Assembly: GCA_024734495.1 (NCBI GenBank)
Contig: JALMQS010000075.1
Span: 6,184,832 to 6,248,831 of the forward strand
DNA from: Forficula auricularia
Lineage: Eukaryota; Arthropoda; Insecta; Dermaptera; Forficulidae
Direction of reading: 5' to 3'
DNA: 64,000 bases
This document shows, piece after piece, positions 1 to 11,240 of this stretch; position 1 is the first letter of the stretch, and each line of letters starts with the position of its first letter. The notes beneath the pieces were generated by a model. That model saw only the letters and a list, made by a program, of their open reading frames with translations. It was not told the DNA's origin and made no database searches. A program made the translations under genes and the position numbers.

Positions 1-530
1 TCCACAAGGTTCTTTTTTCTCCGATTCTTCCAAGAACTTCTTCATTTGTAATTTTATCCATCCATTTGATATTCATCATTCTTCTGTAGCACCACATTTC
101 GAAAGCCTCTAATCTCTTTCTCTCAGCTTTTCTAATTGTCCAGGTTTCACGCCCGTACATGGCTATGCTCCATACATATGTCTTCAATAGCAACTTCCTG
201 TTTTCTAAGCTGATTGAGGAGGAGCATAGTAGTTTTTGTTTTGAATTAAATTGCTTGGGCAATTCTTGATTTAATTTCGTTTTCGCTCCTCCCATCCCAT
301 GTTATTTTACTTCCTAGGTAGCGGAATTCCTTAACTCCTTCTAAGTTTTCTTCGTTAATTTTGATGCATTCCTGTCTCGTTTGTTCTTTTTTTGTACATA
401 CTAGGACCTTGATTTTATTCTTGTTTATTTTCATTTTGATTTCTTCTATTAGGATTTGGTTAATTCCATTCAGGGCGTCCTCTAATTCTTTTTTATTGCT
501 TCCTAGAAGGGCAATTTGTCTGATAATGTT
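1..530 (-). pseudogene. LINE reverse-transcriptase C-terminal fragment
   Basis: Read on the minus strand from about 530 down, this is the post-RT part of a non-LTR retrotransposon polyprotein. A readable stretch includes the blocks KMKINKNKIKVLVCTKK, FRYLGSKITWDGRSENEIK and RIAQA. After a frameshift near 240 come KTYVWSIAMYG, a KRLEAFEMWCYRRMM block and NEEVLGRI. These are the usual landmarks of LINE proteins downstream of the FADD box. The fragment has at least one frameshift and several stops and runs off the left edge, so it is a dead, truncated copy. The clade is not resolved; it belongs to a different family from the LINE piece at 26510. Confidence 0.85.
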
Positions 531-1090
531 TAAAATATATTTAAAAAAATTATTTTATGTTCTTTTCGAAAATATATTCAGTTTTTTCTAGCTAAATTTT
601 TTCATTTTTTATATCTCTGCAAAATGTAGTAGATCTTTATGCCCCACCCTGTATAATGTGAAGTAGGTATTGCGATTGCCTGCCGGGGTCCTGACTCTTT
701 AGGAGCAAAAAATATATCAGAATATTCTCGAATCCCTAACAATAATCTCGATTCCAGTGAAATTGAATAGAATTTGTTTTTAATTAAACAATTAGTTTTA
801 ATTGTCAACCGTCCAATCGTGAAATCCTGATCCAAATTCAAAGTCTGGATTTTCCCTCAAAGCTTTTACTCAACTCCCCTTGAGCGTTGCTCTTGCTCTT
901 ATATTGCCTTCAAAGCACGAATTTCATTCTCCCTTTGGGTGAATTCTCATTAGCGAACCATTTTATATATTCGAACAAAATCCAAGAGAGAAGATGCTCT
1001 TAATATCATTAATCAAGTTCTCTTCAAAATAGAATTCTAGAGAAACCCCTCGAGAAAACTTGTTAATACTTGTGTATTTATTAATATATT
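531..1090. other. AT-rich stretch with a family-B repeat fragment
   Basis: No gene seen. About 640-720 matches the start of the repeat family found again at 40155 and 41285 (shared words: tataatgtgaagta, ttgcgat, gtcctgactcttt). The remainder is unassigned AT-rich DNA. Confidence 0.5.
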
Positions 1091-1104
1091 AATTAAAAGT
1101 AGAT

Positions 1105-1270
1105 AATATGCAAATAGTTTTAAATGTGTAATATAGTAGTAAATTATTGGATAAAAAATACTTGGTAGTTTTTATATTAAGATTAATATGAAACCTACCA
1201 AGTATTATTTATCCAATAATTTAACAAATGCCCACCAAGTACTAACACCAAATACCTTAAAAACTAATAT
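1105..1270. repeat. Small inverted repeat with PLE-type end motif
   Basis: Two arms, aaattattggataaaaa(t)acttggtag at about 1141 and ctaccaagtatt.atttatccaataattt at about 1196, form a hairpin with a ~25 bp spacer. It is followed by a tail (caagtactaacaccaaatacctt) resembling the ends of the palindromic units at 31205, 33410, 52705 and 54522, so this is probably another, more decayed member. Confidence 0.5.
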
Positions 1271-1378
1271 AGTAGTAGTCTTTTATTTCGCAAATTCGTC
1301 AAAAATATTTAAGTTTTACGCGAAAAGCCACCCTAAAAGAAAATGTGGGCACCATACGACTTTCACATTAGTTTTTCC

Positions 1379-1634
1379 AGAGGGGTGATCCGCGATTGGA
1401 AGTAGGTGTACACCTCTTTGGAAGTATTTTGGAAGTACTTGGAAATATTTGGAAATTTTTGGAACTACATACTTGGAAATATTTGGAAGCACTCGGAAAC
1501 ATTTGGAAGTACTTGGAAATATGTGAAAGTACTTGGAAATATTTGGAAGTACTTGGAAATGTTTGAAAGTGCTTGGAAATGGAAGTACAAGTGGAGGTAG
1601 GTGTACAGCATATTAGTTCGCGGTTCACCCCTCG
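1379..1634. mobile_element. Non-autonomous 8-bp-TSD element filled with a minisatellite (copy 1)
   Basis: The ends are inverted: AGAGGGGTGATCCGCGA at the left and TCGCGGTTCACCCCTCG at the right. The element is flanked by an exact 8-bp direct repeat gtttttcc (1371-1378 and 1635-1642), the target duplication size of hAT transposons. Between the ends lie tgtaca-containing subterminal blocks (ggaagtaggtgtaca at each side) and about ten degenerate copies of a 20-bp unit, tttggaagtacttggaaata. The reading frames across it are artefacts of the repeat. A second full copy is at 21974-22238 and a decayed third at 56197. Confidence 0.8.
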
Positions 1635-1734
1635 GTTTTTCCCTTATTTGAAAATTTTATTCATTCAAATTACTTCAATTTGAGTTTCCGTTTGAGAAAA
1701 CCGGAAAAAAAGACAAAATTGCAAAATACTAAAA

Positions 1735-2010
1735 ATCTCAAAGTAAACTTTCGTTTCTTCGATTTTAGTCAAAATCTTTATGTAGGTACTTCTTCTTGCC
1801 TCGAGATAGTTTAAGTTTCAAACCCCAAAGCTCTACGACTTACCGTATACGAGATATGAACGATTAAAATATTTATTTTCCGACACTGCCAATTTACACT
1901 CTCTTCCTTGATTTCAATCGAATTAAAATTTATACACGACTAATAACTTTTAACACTTGATAAATTTTCCAATTTTAAAATAAAATCTTAAGAACCGTTT
2001 AAAAAATAAA
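1735..2010 (+). repeat. Fragment of hairpin-ended repeat family A
   Basis: Contains the family-A core (acttcttct...agtttaagtttcaaa...acttaccgtatacgagatatgaacgattaaaatatttatttt) also seen at 13500, 30000, 41800 and 51000. Both ends are missing. No coding potential. Confidence 0.6.
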
Positions 2011-2195
2011 TAAAACTAAAATGATATTTTCTACTCGAAATATTCTATGCGTCGATGTCTAAACATAAAACCATAGCACTTTTAACTTAAAATTTAATTA
2101 AAAAAAAGCGATTATGCTTTTATTGTTTGTTATATGATTATAACAAATTTATGAATAGATACTGTGAAAAAATCTTTTTAGTGCTAAAAGCTTCT

Positions 2196-3015
2196 TTTTA
2201 ACCGACTTCAAAAAAGGAGGAGCGAGAACTTTTTCCCACGTGGGCCGATTTCGATGATTCTTTGTTTATTGGAAAGAAGGTACCTTAGGGGTGGTCCCAT
2301 ATTAATTTGGTCAAATTCTAATGATATGATCAATGACGAAATAACGTAAATCTCCCATTCTTATGAGCAAATAATCGAAATTATAATAATAAAATTTAAA
2401 AAAAAATCTTAAAACGTTCATTTAAAACCCGCAAACGTTTCGAGAGAATTTTTATATTTATGAATTGAATTTTATTATCATTTTCTGATTCATTCGCCCG
2501 ACGCATTCTCTTACGAGCTGCGTGCAAGGTATTAATATTAAGTCACTTTTAATAACATCACTATAAAGAGAAAAATAAAAATAATTTTTATAAAAAAAAT
2601 AAAACCGACTTCAAAAAAATTAAATGCAACAAATAAAATAATAAGAACTCAAAAATCAAATAAAAAGCACTAAAAGGTATAAAATAATTATCTAATTTAG
2701 TTACAACTAAACGACGAAATATTAACATGAAATTACTTTTTGAAGTCGGTGCTAAACAAATTATATAAGCGAGCTTACCAGCCAAACGTACATACTAAGT
2801 AAGATCCATCGAGTGCGATTCATAAAATGTATATGTTTGGTACCGACTTCAAAAAGTGATTGATTTCATGTTAATATTTCGTCGTTTAGTTGTAACTAAA
2901 TTAGATAATTATTTTATACCTTTTAGTGCATTTTATTTGATTTTTGAGTTTTCTTATTATTTGTTGCATTTAATTTTTTTGAAGTCGGTTTTATTTTTTT
3001 TTATAAAAATTATTT
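2196..3015. mobile_element. Foldback element, ACCGACTTC family (copy 1)
   Basis: Starts with TTTTTAACCGACTTCAAAAA and an ~400-bp non-coding body, then two long inverted arms (2601-2750 and 2842-2990, about 149 bp each). Each arm is bounded by accgacttcaaaaa / tttttgaagtcggt, with a ~90-bp loop between them. Related copies lie at 9208, 10757 and 20487. No transposase is encoded. The reading frames in the arms are mirror images of the same DNA and are not genes. The superfamily is not established. Confidence 0.8.
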
Positions 3016-3106
3016 TTTTAAAAAGTCTTTATAATTTGTTTTTATTTCTCTTTAAGCTGATAAATCACATGTTTAGAAAAAAATATCCACCCTTTATTAT
3101 TAAAGT

Positions 3107-3250
3107 CACGAGGGGTGGGGGGTTATTAGGGGGCAAGGGGGTGAATGTAACTTATGTACGAGGGAATCCCAGCTTACGAACACCACACGAGGGGTGGGGG
3201 GTTATTAGGGGGCAAGGGGGGGTGAATGTAACTTATGTACTAGGGAAATT
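3107..3250. repeat. 79-bp tandem duplication at an LTR edge
   Basis: The GC-rich block cacgaggggtggggggttat starts at 3107 and again at 3186 (period 79). The first unit repeats the terminal ~58 bp of the adjacent LTR outside its apparent edge; the right-hand LTR has only one unit. It probably arose by local duplication after insertion. Confidence 0.75.
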
Positions 3251-4145
3251 GGGCTTTATTGTTACGTTATTGTTAAATTAATCTGCTTCGCTATTTGTTG
3301 ATGGGGCGGGTGTGTCCCTCAGTGACTGATCCAAGTGGCACGTCCCTGAAATGGAGAATGAAATTTGAGGTGATGCGTGAAGGATGTAGGGAAATGGGCT
3401 TCCTGGTACTAATACTATAAATAAAGTTATACAGACCAGCAATTAATAGAGAGACTGAGATATTTATTTTTTGTATCGTTATAAATAAGAAAGGCGAGAT
3501 AGAGAAGTGTTTCCTTTGTAGTTTCCCAGTTGCAGTGGAGAGGCGTGTTATTTTGCTTGTAGATGTCCCGATGGGGAAGAACGGCTGGTGAATGTAATAT
3601 ATATATATATATATATTAGGTTTGAGGACCGTATCCGAAGGTGTGCTTCTCTGGTGCTCAATGTATATAATTGTATATATATTAGCGGTGTGCGCTTCGT
3701 ACGCCAGTACCTTTTCCTCAAGAAGAACGTGTATCAAATAAAATGAAGTAACCGCCTTGTGCAACCTAGGTGCTCGATGAAGAAGGAACTTGTATATATA
3801 GAGAATTAGCAGTTTATGTGCTCACTCTCTCTCTGCACTCGTGTCAAAAACTGTGGAACTTGAATATAACAGTATTTGTGTAGGTTTATTCAGAGTCACT
3901 TCGATAGCAGTAGATATGCACACTCTCTCTCATGACATGTCAGTCAATGACTGTCGAACTTGCTCAAGTCAATGCTCTTCTATATTTGTTAATCGTTGGT
4001 CATTTACTATGCTTTCCCAGAATTTATAAGTTTCCCTTGTTTGATGATAAATTGATTGCCTCAATTAGACTTAATGATGAATAAAAATAAGAATTTAATT
4101 GATTAATTAAAAATAAATTATGGTTCAATCCACAGGACCATTGCA
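3165..4145 (-). repeat. Long terminal repeat (3' LTR of minus-strand element)
   Basis: 981 bp, nearly identical to 6982-7965 (roughly 15 differences counted by eye, about 1-2%). Includes a (TA)n run near 3598. Read on the minus strand it starts TGCAATGGTCC. A 157-codon frame inside (3291-3764) recurs in the partner LTR, but only because the two DNAs are near-identical; it has low-complexity composition and is not called as a gene. Confidence 0.9.
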
Positions 4146-5439
4146 CCTCCGACGTTATGGCAAAGAAAAATGATTAAATATATTGAGATATTATAGGGAT
4201 ATTGATAGATATTTATTTATTTTTCTTTCGGTACTTATTTATGGGGTATTTATTGGGGACAAAAATGCTCGACTATTTATTTATGTATCGGGGTTGCGGA
4301 CAGACGGACTCCAGACTCACCAGAACGCACGGTAACTCGAAAACGCATCGCCGAGACCTCACTCAATTCACCAGGGTATATTAATCGTCCCAGATTCAGG
4401 GTGGGAACAATCACACGACTAACATGTTTATTTAGAGTAATTTAGGCGTTAAGTGAAATATTGATTCATTTGCATCCACTTACCTCGAGACACACTTGAT
4501 TTTCGAGCAACAGGTAAAAAGGGTAGAAAATTATTTAATATGGAAGGGCAGAGGTGCTTAGGGTTACTATGGGGTTTGTGTTTATGGCACATGACACAAG
4601 GAATTAGGAATATCTTCTTTTATTCGAATAATATTGATATTTGGGTTGTTATGATTCTATGGGATTAGGGATTAATAAGTGAGTGACCTGAGTAGAGAAG
4701 GTATAACGAGAATGCAAGCAAGAGCAGGCTTTGACAATGATGGAACGAGTTTGCAATTTATTATAGATGGCAAAGACAATCGCTTAATACTACGTAATTG
4801 ATTTGATCACAATAGCATTGACAATTATAGCTTTTAATAATGACTGGTTGACAAAACAAATAACAAGATAGATGATATCACTGGGGTATTTAAAATGAGG
4901 GACTAAAATATAATACTTATGTGTGGGTGGGTGAGATGTAAATTTAAGAGGGGATTCGATATCCTAACTAATCGGGTAAGAAATAAAACAAAACAGACGG
5001 CGAAACATAAAAACGAAGGGCTCGATTGAATTTATAAAAGTGAATTTAATAGAATGGATTAATGTATTTGTCTATTTACTGCTTTTACTGGGAACGAATA
5101 AATTAGTGATTTTAATGGTATGCAATTAATAATAGATTTATTTAAACTATGGGAAATAATATAATTAAGAATTTAATGGGGACTAGTAAATTTATATTTT
5201 TATAAGGTGGGGGCTATGAAATTTTATTAGAATTAAGGCGGAGATTTTTTTTTTTTTTTTTTTGAACAAATTATATTTACAACAATGAAAGTAATAAGAA
5301 ATGAATATAATAATAGGGGAGAAATAAATGAAACTTGGTTTGATTATTACTATTTTTACATTTTTAAGGCGGATATCAGTGGGAAGACAATTTTCTTAGA
5401 TTTCACGTGGATCAACAAAATATTTTCTTTTCATTGATT
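4146..5439 (-). other. Non-coding 3' interior of the LTR element
   Basis: Lies between the ORF stop and the 3' LTR. Stop-rich on both strands, with a 17-base T run near 5249. No pol domain or other gene seen. Confidence 0.7.
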
Positions 5440-6618
5440 TTAGCGTGTGTGATTCCGTGAGGCGTTACGAACGATTTGTTCCAACGCCATGGTGCCGGGG
5501 TGTACTTGATTCTGCAGCACGTGGCTAATAAATATTATTAGTAAAATTATTTTTATTAATTTTAAACTTAAAAATGATTTGGAATATTCTTTGTAGAGTG
5601 TCTTCAAATCAAGTAGAATTTTAACTGTGGGGATGATTTCGATTGGGGGGTATGTATTTATTTTAACTAAGGGCAGTGGGGACTGAATTTCAATAATTTC
5701 TTGATTATTAATAACTGGTGTATGTGTTTCTATTGGGGGCTGTGAGGATGGAATTTTCTGTATGTTATTTCCTAATATTTTGATTTGGTCGGCATTGACC
5801 TTTATCACCTCCCTCGTATCACTCATTTCGGTTTGCAAAATATCTAGTTGGGTTTGGGAATCGAGGGTTACTTGTTCAATTCTTTTTGTTAATTTGGTGT
5901 TTTCTTTGCCCTTATTATCAATTTCTGTTAGTTGACTATTGATAATGTTAATCTCCTGATCGAAGCTTTGTAGCTTGAGATCTATCTTTTCGAACCTTCC
6001 TGAATGTTCATTGATTCTACTATCTATCCCATCAAGCCTACTGGTCATTTCATCAAATCTGCCATTCATATTTTCAAATTTGCCATCTACATTATCGAAT
6101 CTATCATTCATACTTCTAAATTCACCATTCAAATTTTCAAGTTTACTATCCATATTTTCAAATTTACCATTCAAATCTTCAAATTTAACATTCAAACTTT
6201 CAAATTTACCATTCATACTCTCAAATTTACCATTCATATCGCTACTCATATTTTCTAATTTACCATTCATATTTTCCAGCAGCCGAACCAATATTGCATT
6301 CGTATCATTATTATTGGGGATGGTGGGTCTAGTACTAGGGGGTGTGGAGGGGGTTGGGGGCAGGTTCATATCACCTGCTGCTCTGTCGAGTGTCTCTCGT
6401 ATGTAGGTGGAGCCGATTGTTAGTTCGTTGTTCGCATTATTGGTCTCAGGTTCCATGCCAGCAGTTGGTGTAGACGACGCTGCCTCCGAGCCCGTTTCCG
6501 CACTAGCGAATCCGGACGTCCCCTCCGCAACGACTCCCGTCTCGTCGGAGCTAGTTAATAGGGATGGCCTGCGATCTGCAGTTTCCCCAATATCACCGTC
6601 TCGATCCCCTTGTGGCAT
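5440..6618 (-). CDS. Heptad-repeat coiled-coil protein with C-terminal hydrophobic helix (LTR-element ORF)
   Basis: 392 codons, ATG at 6618, intact. Residues 1-106 are polar and probably disordered (E, S, T, P rich). Residues ~108-205 consist of about a dozen near-perfect heptads of the pattern N-G-K-F-E-[SN]-[ML] (for example MNGKFESMNGKFESL), a long parallel-type coiled coil; weaker coiled coil follows to about 285. Residues 286-345 are proline-rich. Residues ~350-368 (KLIKIILLIIFISHVL) form a hydrophobic segment with the length of a membrane helix, followed by a short polar tail. No zinc knuckle, protease or RT is present. Its place just inside the 5' LTR is that of gag, and coiled-coil Gag is the simplest reading. 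The membrane-like helix is unusual for Gag, so a captured or env-like protein is possible. The function is not established. Confidence 0.75.
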   Translation of the reverse strand: MPQGDRDGDIGETADRRPSLLTSSDETGVVAEGTSGFASAETGSEAASSTPTAGMEPETNNANNELTIGSTYIRETLDRAAGDMNLPPTPSTPPSTRPTIPNNNDTNAILVRLLENMNGKLENMSSDMNGKFESMNGKFESLNVKFEDLNGKFENMDSKLENLNGEFRSMNDRFDNVDGKFENMNGRFDEMTSRLDGIDSRINEHSGRFEKIDLKLQSFDQEINIINSQLTEIDNKGKENTKLTKRIEQVTLDSQTQLDILQTEMSDTREVIKVNADQIKILGNNIQKIPSSQPPIETHTPVINNQEIIEIQSPLPLVKINTYPPIEIIPTVKILLDLKTLYKEYSKSFLSLKLIKIILLIIFISHVLQNQVHPGTMALEQIVRNASRNHTR

Positions 6619-6981
6619 TTTGGGTAGCTCAGAAAAAAATAAATAGTAATATCAACAAAAATGATTAATAAATATTGTGTATTTTAATCTATAATCGGTA
6701 GGTGGGAATGTCAATGGCCTTTGGTTATTTACTTATTTTTAATTCAGGCAAATATAAATATAGAATAATTTTTTTTGTAAATTTTTCTTTTTCAATATAA
6801 TAATAAAAAATTTTTTTTTCAAACAAAGGAACCCTCCAATCTCTGGGTAAACGTAGCTACTTTCAAATATTTTCAGAATTATAGTACCAGGAAATTGTGA
6901 GATGAAATGATTTTTTTTTTGAAAATGAATAGGGATTGTCACCTGGATCAGTAGAATACCGGCTTCTTTTGCGGCCTATCC

Positions 6982-7965
6982 AATCCCAGCTTACGAACAC
7001 CACACGAGGGGGTGGGGGGTTATTAAGGGGCAAGGGGGGTGAATGTAACTGTATGTACTAGGGAAATTGGGCTTTATTTTGTTACGTTATTGTTAAATTA
7101 ATCTGCTTCGCTATTTATTAATGGGGTGGGTGTGTCCCTCAGTGACTGATCCAAGTGGCACGTCCCTGAAATGGAGAATGAAATTTGAGGTGATGCGTGA
7201 AGGATGTAGGGAAATGGGCTTCCTGGTACTAATACTATAAATAAAGTTATACAGACCAGCAATTAATAGAGAGACTGAGATATTTATTTTTTGTATCGTT
7301 ATAAATAAGAAAGGCGAGATAGAGAAGTGTTTCCTTTGTAGTTTCCCAGTTGCAGTGGAGAGGCGTGTTATTTTGCTTGTAGATGTCCCGATGGGGAAGA
7401 ACGGCTGGTGAATGTAATATATATATATATATATATTAGGTTTGAGGACCGTATCCGAAGGTGTGCTTCTCTGGTGCTCAATGTATATAATTGTATATAT
7501 ATTAGCGGTGTGCGCTTCGTACGCCAGTACCCTTTCCTCAAGAAGAACGTGTATCAAATAAAATGAAGTAACCGCCTTGTGCAACCTAGGTGCTCGATGA
7601 AGAAGGAACTTGTATATATAGAGAATTAGCAGTTTATGTGCTCACTCTCTCTCTGCACTCGTGTCAAAAACTGTGGAACCCGAATATAACAGTACTTGTG
7701 TAGGTTTATTCAGAGTCACCTCGATAGCAGTAGATATGCACACTCTCTCTCATGACATGTCAGTCAATGAATGTCGAACTTGCTCAAGTCAATGCTCTTC
7801 TATATTTGTTAATCGTTGGTCATTTACTATGCTTTCCCAGAATTTATAAGTTTCCCTTGTTTGATGATAAATTGATTGCCTCAATTAGACTTAATGATGA
7901 ATAAAAATAAGAATTTAATTGATTAATTAAAAATAAATTATGGTTCAATCCACAGGACCATTGCA
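6982..7965 (-). repeat. Long terminal repeat (5' LTR of minus-strand element)
   Basis: 984 bp, partner of 3165-4145. The outer flank (aagtgtcaag) is unrelated to the interior. Differences from the partner include g/a and c/t changes near 7116-7126 and 7679-7735 and two small length changes. Confidence 0.9.
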
Positions 7966-8540
7966 AAGTGTCAAGTTACTATGAGTCACAAATATTTTAA
8001 TTAATTCGTGACTGTAATCAGAGAACAATATATAATAATAATAATAAACAAGTGATAAAAGATAAAATAAAACACATAAAATCACACTACCTTGTTAAGA
8101 AATAATTGTTAATAAGCTCATTGTATTGTTTATTGAAATTACTGATAAACAGATTAGCGCAATTCAAAGATTAATTAAAATTGTTAATTTAAATTTCTTT
8201 AGAATATTTTTAATCATAAATCGATCCACCTTATATATACATTAGGCGATCCTAGTATTAAGTTATGTTTTAATTTTTTAGGCTTAATGGTGTTTTAAAA
8301 TCCATGAAATAGGAAGAAAATATCATGTCTATTCAGATTACGTTATTCATTAAAAGTCAAAGACGAATGCTCAGAGAAAGTTCGCTCCAGTGCTAAAATG
8401 TTTCTAAATTTTTATAGAGAAGAAGATTTCGGGTACACATTTTTCAAAATTTTAATATGGAAAAATTCCGAAAATCAGAAAAATGAAATTGAGAAGTTAT
8501 CTAACAGCTATAATTAATTAATTAAGATAACTCAAAAAAA
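7966..8540. other. Unassigned AT-rich DNA
   Basis: No open frame, RNA gene or recognised repeat seen. Confidence 0.5.
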
Positions 8541-8805
8541 GAGGCGACTGTGGGTCAGTGGTTAGAGTGTCGGGCCGCTGGCTTGAAGTACGCTGGTTCG
8601 AAACTGAGTCTCCTCCTCTTGGAAAGCAATGGCAACCTACCAAGAGTATAATTGCCTAGTAACCTCTCCAAACTAGCCGTTCGGAACCGGCGTTAAAAAG
8701 TAGGTCCCGTATATCTGTGTAAAAACAGCTAAACACATTCAGCACAGGTATATGTAGAGAGGAGCCGAAACGTCAGGGAAACCTGATATGGCACTTAAAA
8801 AATAA
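8541..8805 (+). mobile_element. tRNA-derived SINE
   Basis: The head carries an A-box-like tgggtcagtggttagag (from 8551) and a B-box-like ggttcgaaact (from 8595) at tRNA spacing, the internal Pol III promoter expected of a SINE. The body is unrelated to tRNA and ends in an A-rich stretch. The tail holds gccgaaacgtcagggaaacc followed by tgatatggc, which resembles a circularly permuted hammerhead core, but the conserved G8 and A9 positions are not met. Confidence 0.75.
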
Positions 8806-9207
8806 CTGAAAAACAGAAATTAGCAGACATTTATTTTTGCTGGCAAAATGTTAATATTTATAATGATTTATCGAGCTTCGTAGCTTCAGAACTTAGGGTT
8901 GTAAAATGCATAGAATCAGAAAAAAATATATATATTTGTGGCTATCGTATGATGAGCTGATATTTGGCATATATTAATTAACTGCATATTTTTCATATAT
9001 TAATTAATATTTGCATTTATTAATTAACTGCACCTCTGGTCTCAATTTCAAGATTAAACTGTATAATGCAAACAAATTTCAAAATTATTCAAATTTGCCG
9101 AAAGCGAACGAAGTTTTGAAAAAGTTTTCACTTTTACATCTAATTTTAATTTTTTCAAAATCTGGTTCTCGAACTATTAAGGCTTCTGGCTACTTCCTCG
9201 TATAGAA

Positions 9208-9948
9208 AAAATTTTTTAAGAAAAAAATAAAAACCGACTTCAAAAAATTAAATGCAACAAATATAAAAATACACTAAAAGGTATAAAATAATTATTATCT
9301 TATTTAGTTACAACTAAACGACGAAATATTAACACGAAATTACTTTTAAAGTCGGTGCCAAACAAACTATACCTATAAGCGAGCGTACCCGCCAAACGTA
9401 CTAAGTAAGATCCGTCGAGTGCGATTCATAAAAGGTATATGTTTGGCACCAACTTCAAAAGTAATTTCGTGTTAATATTTCGTCGTTTAGTTGTAACTAA
9501 ATAAGATAATAATTATTTTATACCTTTTAGTGTATTTTTATATTTGTTGCATTTAATTTTTTGAAGTCGGTTTTTATTTTTTTCTTAAAAATTTTTATTT
9601 TTCTCTTTTTAGTGATGTTATTAATAGTGATTATATCGTCAGAACTTGACCAAATTAATATGACACCATCCCTAAGACACCCCCTTTCGGATAAAAAAAG
9701 AACCATCGAAATCGGTTCATAAACAAAGAGGTTAGGTCTAAACAAACCTAATAAAAAAGGTCTAATACCTATGAAAAAAAATCGAAAAAAAATGGGACCA
9801 ATCGGAAGCTAGACTGGACCCAATGCAAAAAAAATTTTCAAAATCGGTTGACAATTGGCGGAGATATGAGGTAACATAGGCACAAAAAAAAAAAAAAAAA
9901 AATTCAATCGAATAGAGAACCTCCTCCTTTTTTGAAGTCGGTTAAAAA
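9208..9948 (-). mobile_element. Foldback element, ACCGACTTC family (copy 2)
   Basis: Reverse orientation relative to copy 1. Inverted arms at 9232-9357 and 9448-9572, a loop with the shared gtaagatccgtcgagtgcg block, then the ~370-bp body ending in tttttgaagtcggttaaaaa at 9948. Non-coding. Confidence 0.8.
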
Positions 9949-10349
9949 TGGCCTGAGCTAATAGGTTGAATATTCACCTCCAGCGGCACTAACATCCTAG
10001 ATCAGCCATACTCAACCTGCGGCCCGCTTAGCTTTTATGTGCGGCCCGAAACGCACTTATTATCAGGAAGGTGCTTTATAAAAATCTGGTCATTTAAGAC
10101 TGTGTTTTCAAATAACCGCCCTCAAAGTTGGATAAAAAGTGGTACGAAATTTGGAACTAATTTTGAGCTATTTTACTTCTTTCTGCTAGATGGCAGCATA
10201 CAATTTTGACGTTCATTATAAATTAGGTTTGGTTCTGAATTCCGACTAAATCTGAAATTAGATTAAAATTCCACGTAATCGTATCAAATGAATACATATT
10301 TGTAAATATTATGTCTACTAGGCTACGTGACGTACAAATCTGATATTCT

Positions 10350-10758
10350 TTGTTCTTTGTATTTGCTTTTGAAGAGAAATTAAAAATATATTGCGAAGAA
10401 ATACAGAACCAAGTATCGCATAACTTCCCAACCGTAACAAAAGCTAAACAAGATGGTATATCTATTTCTCCAGAAAAGTATACGATATTGTCTAATTATT
10501 TAGCTGCCTTATCCAAGGAATTTAAGAGCAGGTTTCAGGATTTACGTTGCATCAAGAATTGTTTGTTGCTTGTAGAAAATCCCTGGCACGTACATACAGC
10601 AACTATAACACAACTTAGCTGCATTGGGATTTGATTATGCAAGGCTATTCGATGAATTTATCGAGTTTAAGAACGATACGAATCTGGAAGTTATTTTCAA
10701 AGAAAAGAGAGGAAAGGAGTACACGGAATTTTGGAAATTAGTACCAGAAAATTTTTAA
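10350..10758 (+). pseudogene. hAT transposase fragment (ZBED/SCAND3-like)
   Basis: Two overlapping frames give a protein resembling the middle of ZBED/SCAND3-type hAT transposases: NFPTV, an SNYLAALSKEFKSRFQDLR block, then after a frameshift near 10610 LAALGFDYARLFDEF and EYTEFWKLVPE. The order and spacing match the region upstream of the hAT C-terminal dimerisation segment. The N-terminal zinc finger and most of the catalytic core are missing. The coding sequence stops where the foldback element was inserted, so it is inactive. Confidence 0.8.
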
Positions 10759-11240
10759 GAAAAAATAAAAACCGACTTCAAAAGGTTAAATACAACAAAT
10801 AAAATACACTAAAAGGTATAAAATAATTATTATCTTATTTAGTTACAACTAAACGACGAATTATTAACACGAAATTACTTTTTAAAGTCGGTGCCAAACA
10901 AACTATACCTATAAGCGAGCGTACCCGCCAAACGTACTAAGTAAGATCCGTCGAGTGCGATTCATAAAAGGTATATGTTTGGCACCAACTTCAAAAAGTA
11001 ATTTCGTGTTAATATTTCGTCGTTTAGTTGTAACTAAATAAGATAATAATTATTTTATACCTTTTAGTGTATTTTATTTGTTGTATTTAATTTTTTGAAG
11101 TCGGTTTTTATTTTTTCTTAAAAATTTTTATATTTTTCTCTTTTTAGTGATGTTATTAATAGTGATTATATCATCAGAACTTGACCAAATTAATATGACA
11201 CCATCCCTAAGACACCCCCTTTCGGATAAAAAAAGAACCA
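10757..11240 (-). mobile_element. Foldback element, ACCGACTTC family (copy 3, truncated)
   Basis: Inverted arms at 10771-10892 and 10984-11106, with the same loop as copy 2. The body is cut at 11240, exactly where it meets the PLE sequence. It is inserted in the hAT transposase fragment. Confidence 0.8.

Larger units (their letters stand above)
3165..7965 (-). mobile_element. Non-autonomous LTR retrotransposon with one ORF
   Basis: Two ~980-bp direct repeats (3165-4145, 6982-7965) bracket a 2.8-kb interior. The only long frame in the interior is the minus-strand ORF at 5440-6618, so the 5' LTR is the right-hand one. No protease, RT, RNase H or integrase motif was found in 4146-5439, so the element would need enzymes supplied in trans (a TR-GAG-like arrangement). 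Near-identical LTRs suggest recent insertion. A primer-binding site, polypurine tract and target duplication could not be fixed with certainty. Confidence 0.85.

Noticed and set aside
1406..1600. Open frames on both strands in the minisatellite (also 21787-22257)
   Set aside because: They are direct translations of the 20-bp repeat, open in several frames at once.
2856..3281. 141-codon frame
   Set aside because: Runs through a foldback arm and a G-rich duplication; no homology, and mirrored on the other strand.
3291..3764. 157-codon frame conserved in both LTRs (also 7111-7584)
   Set aside because: Conservation follows from LTR identity; composition is low complexity (IYIYIYY from a TA run) with no domain.
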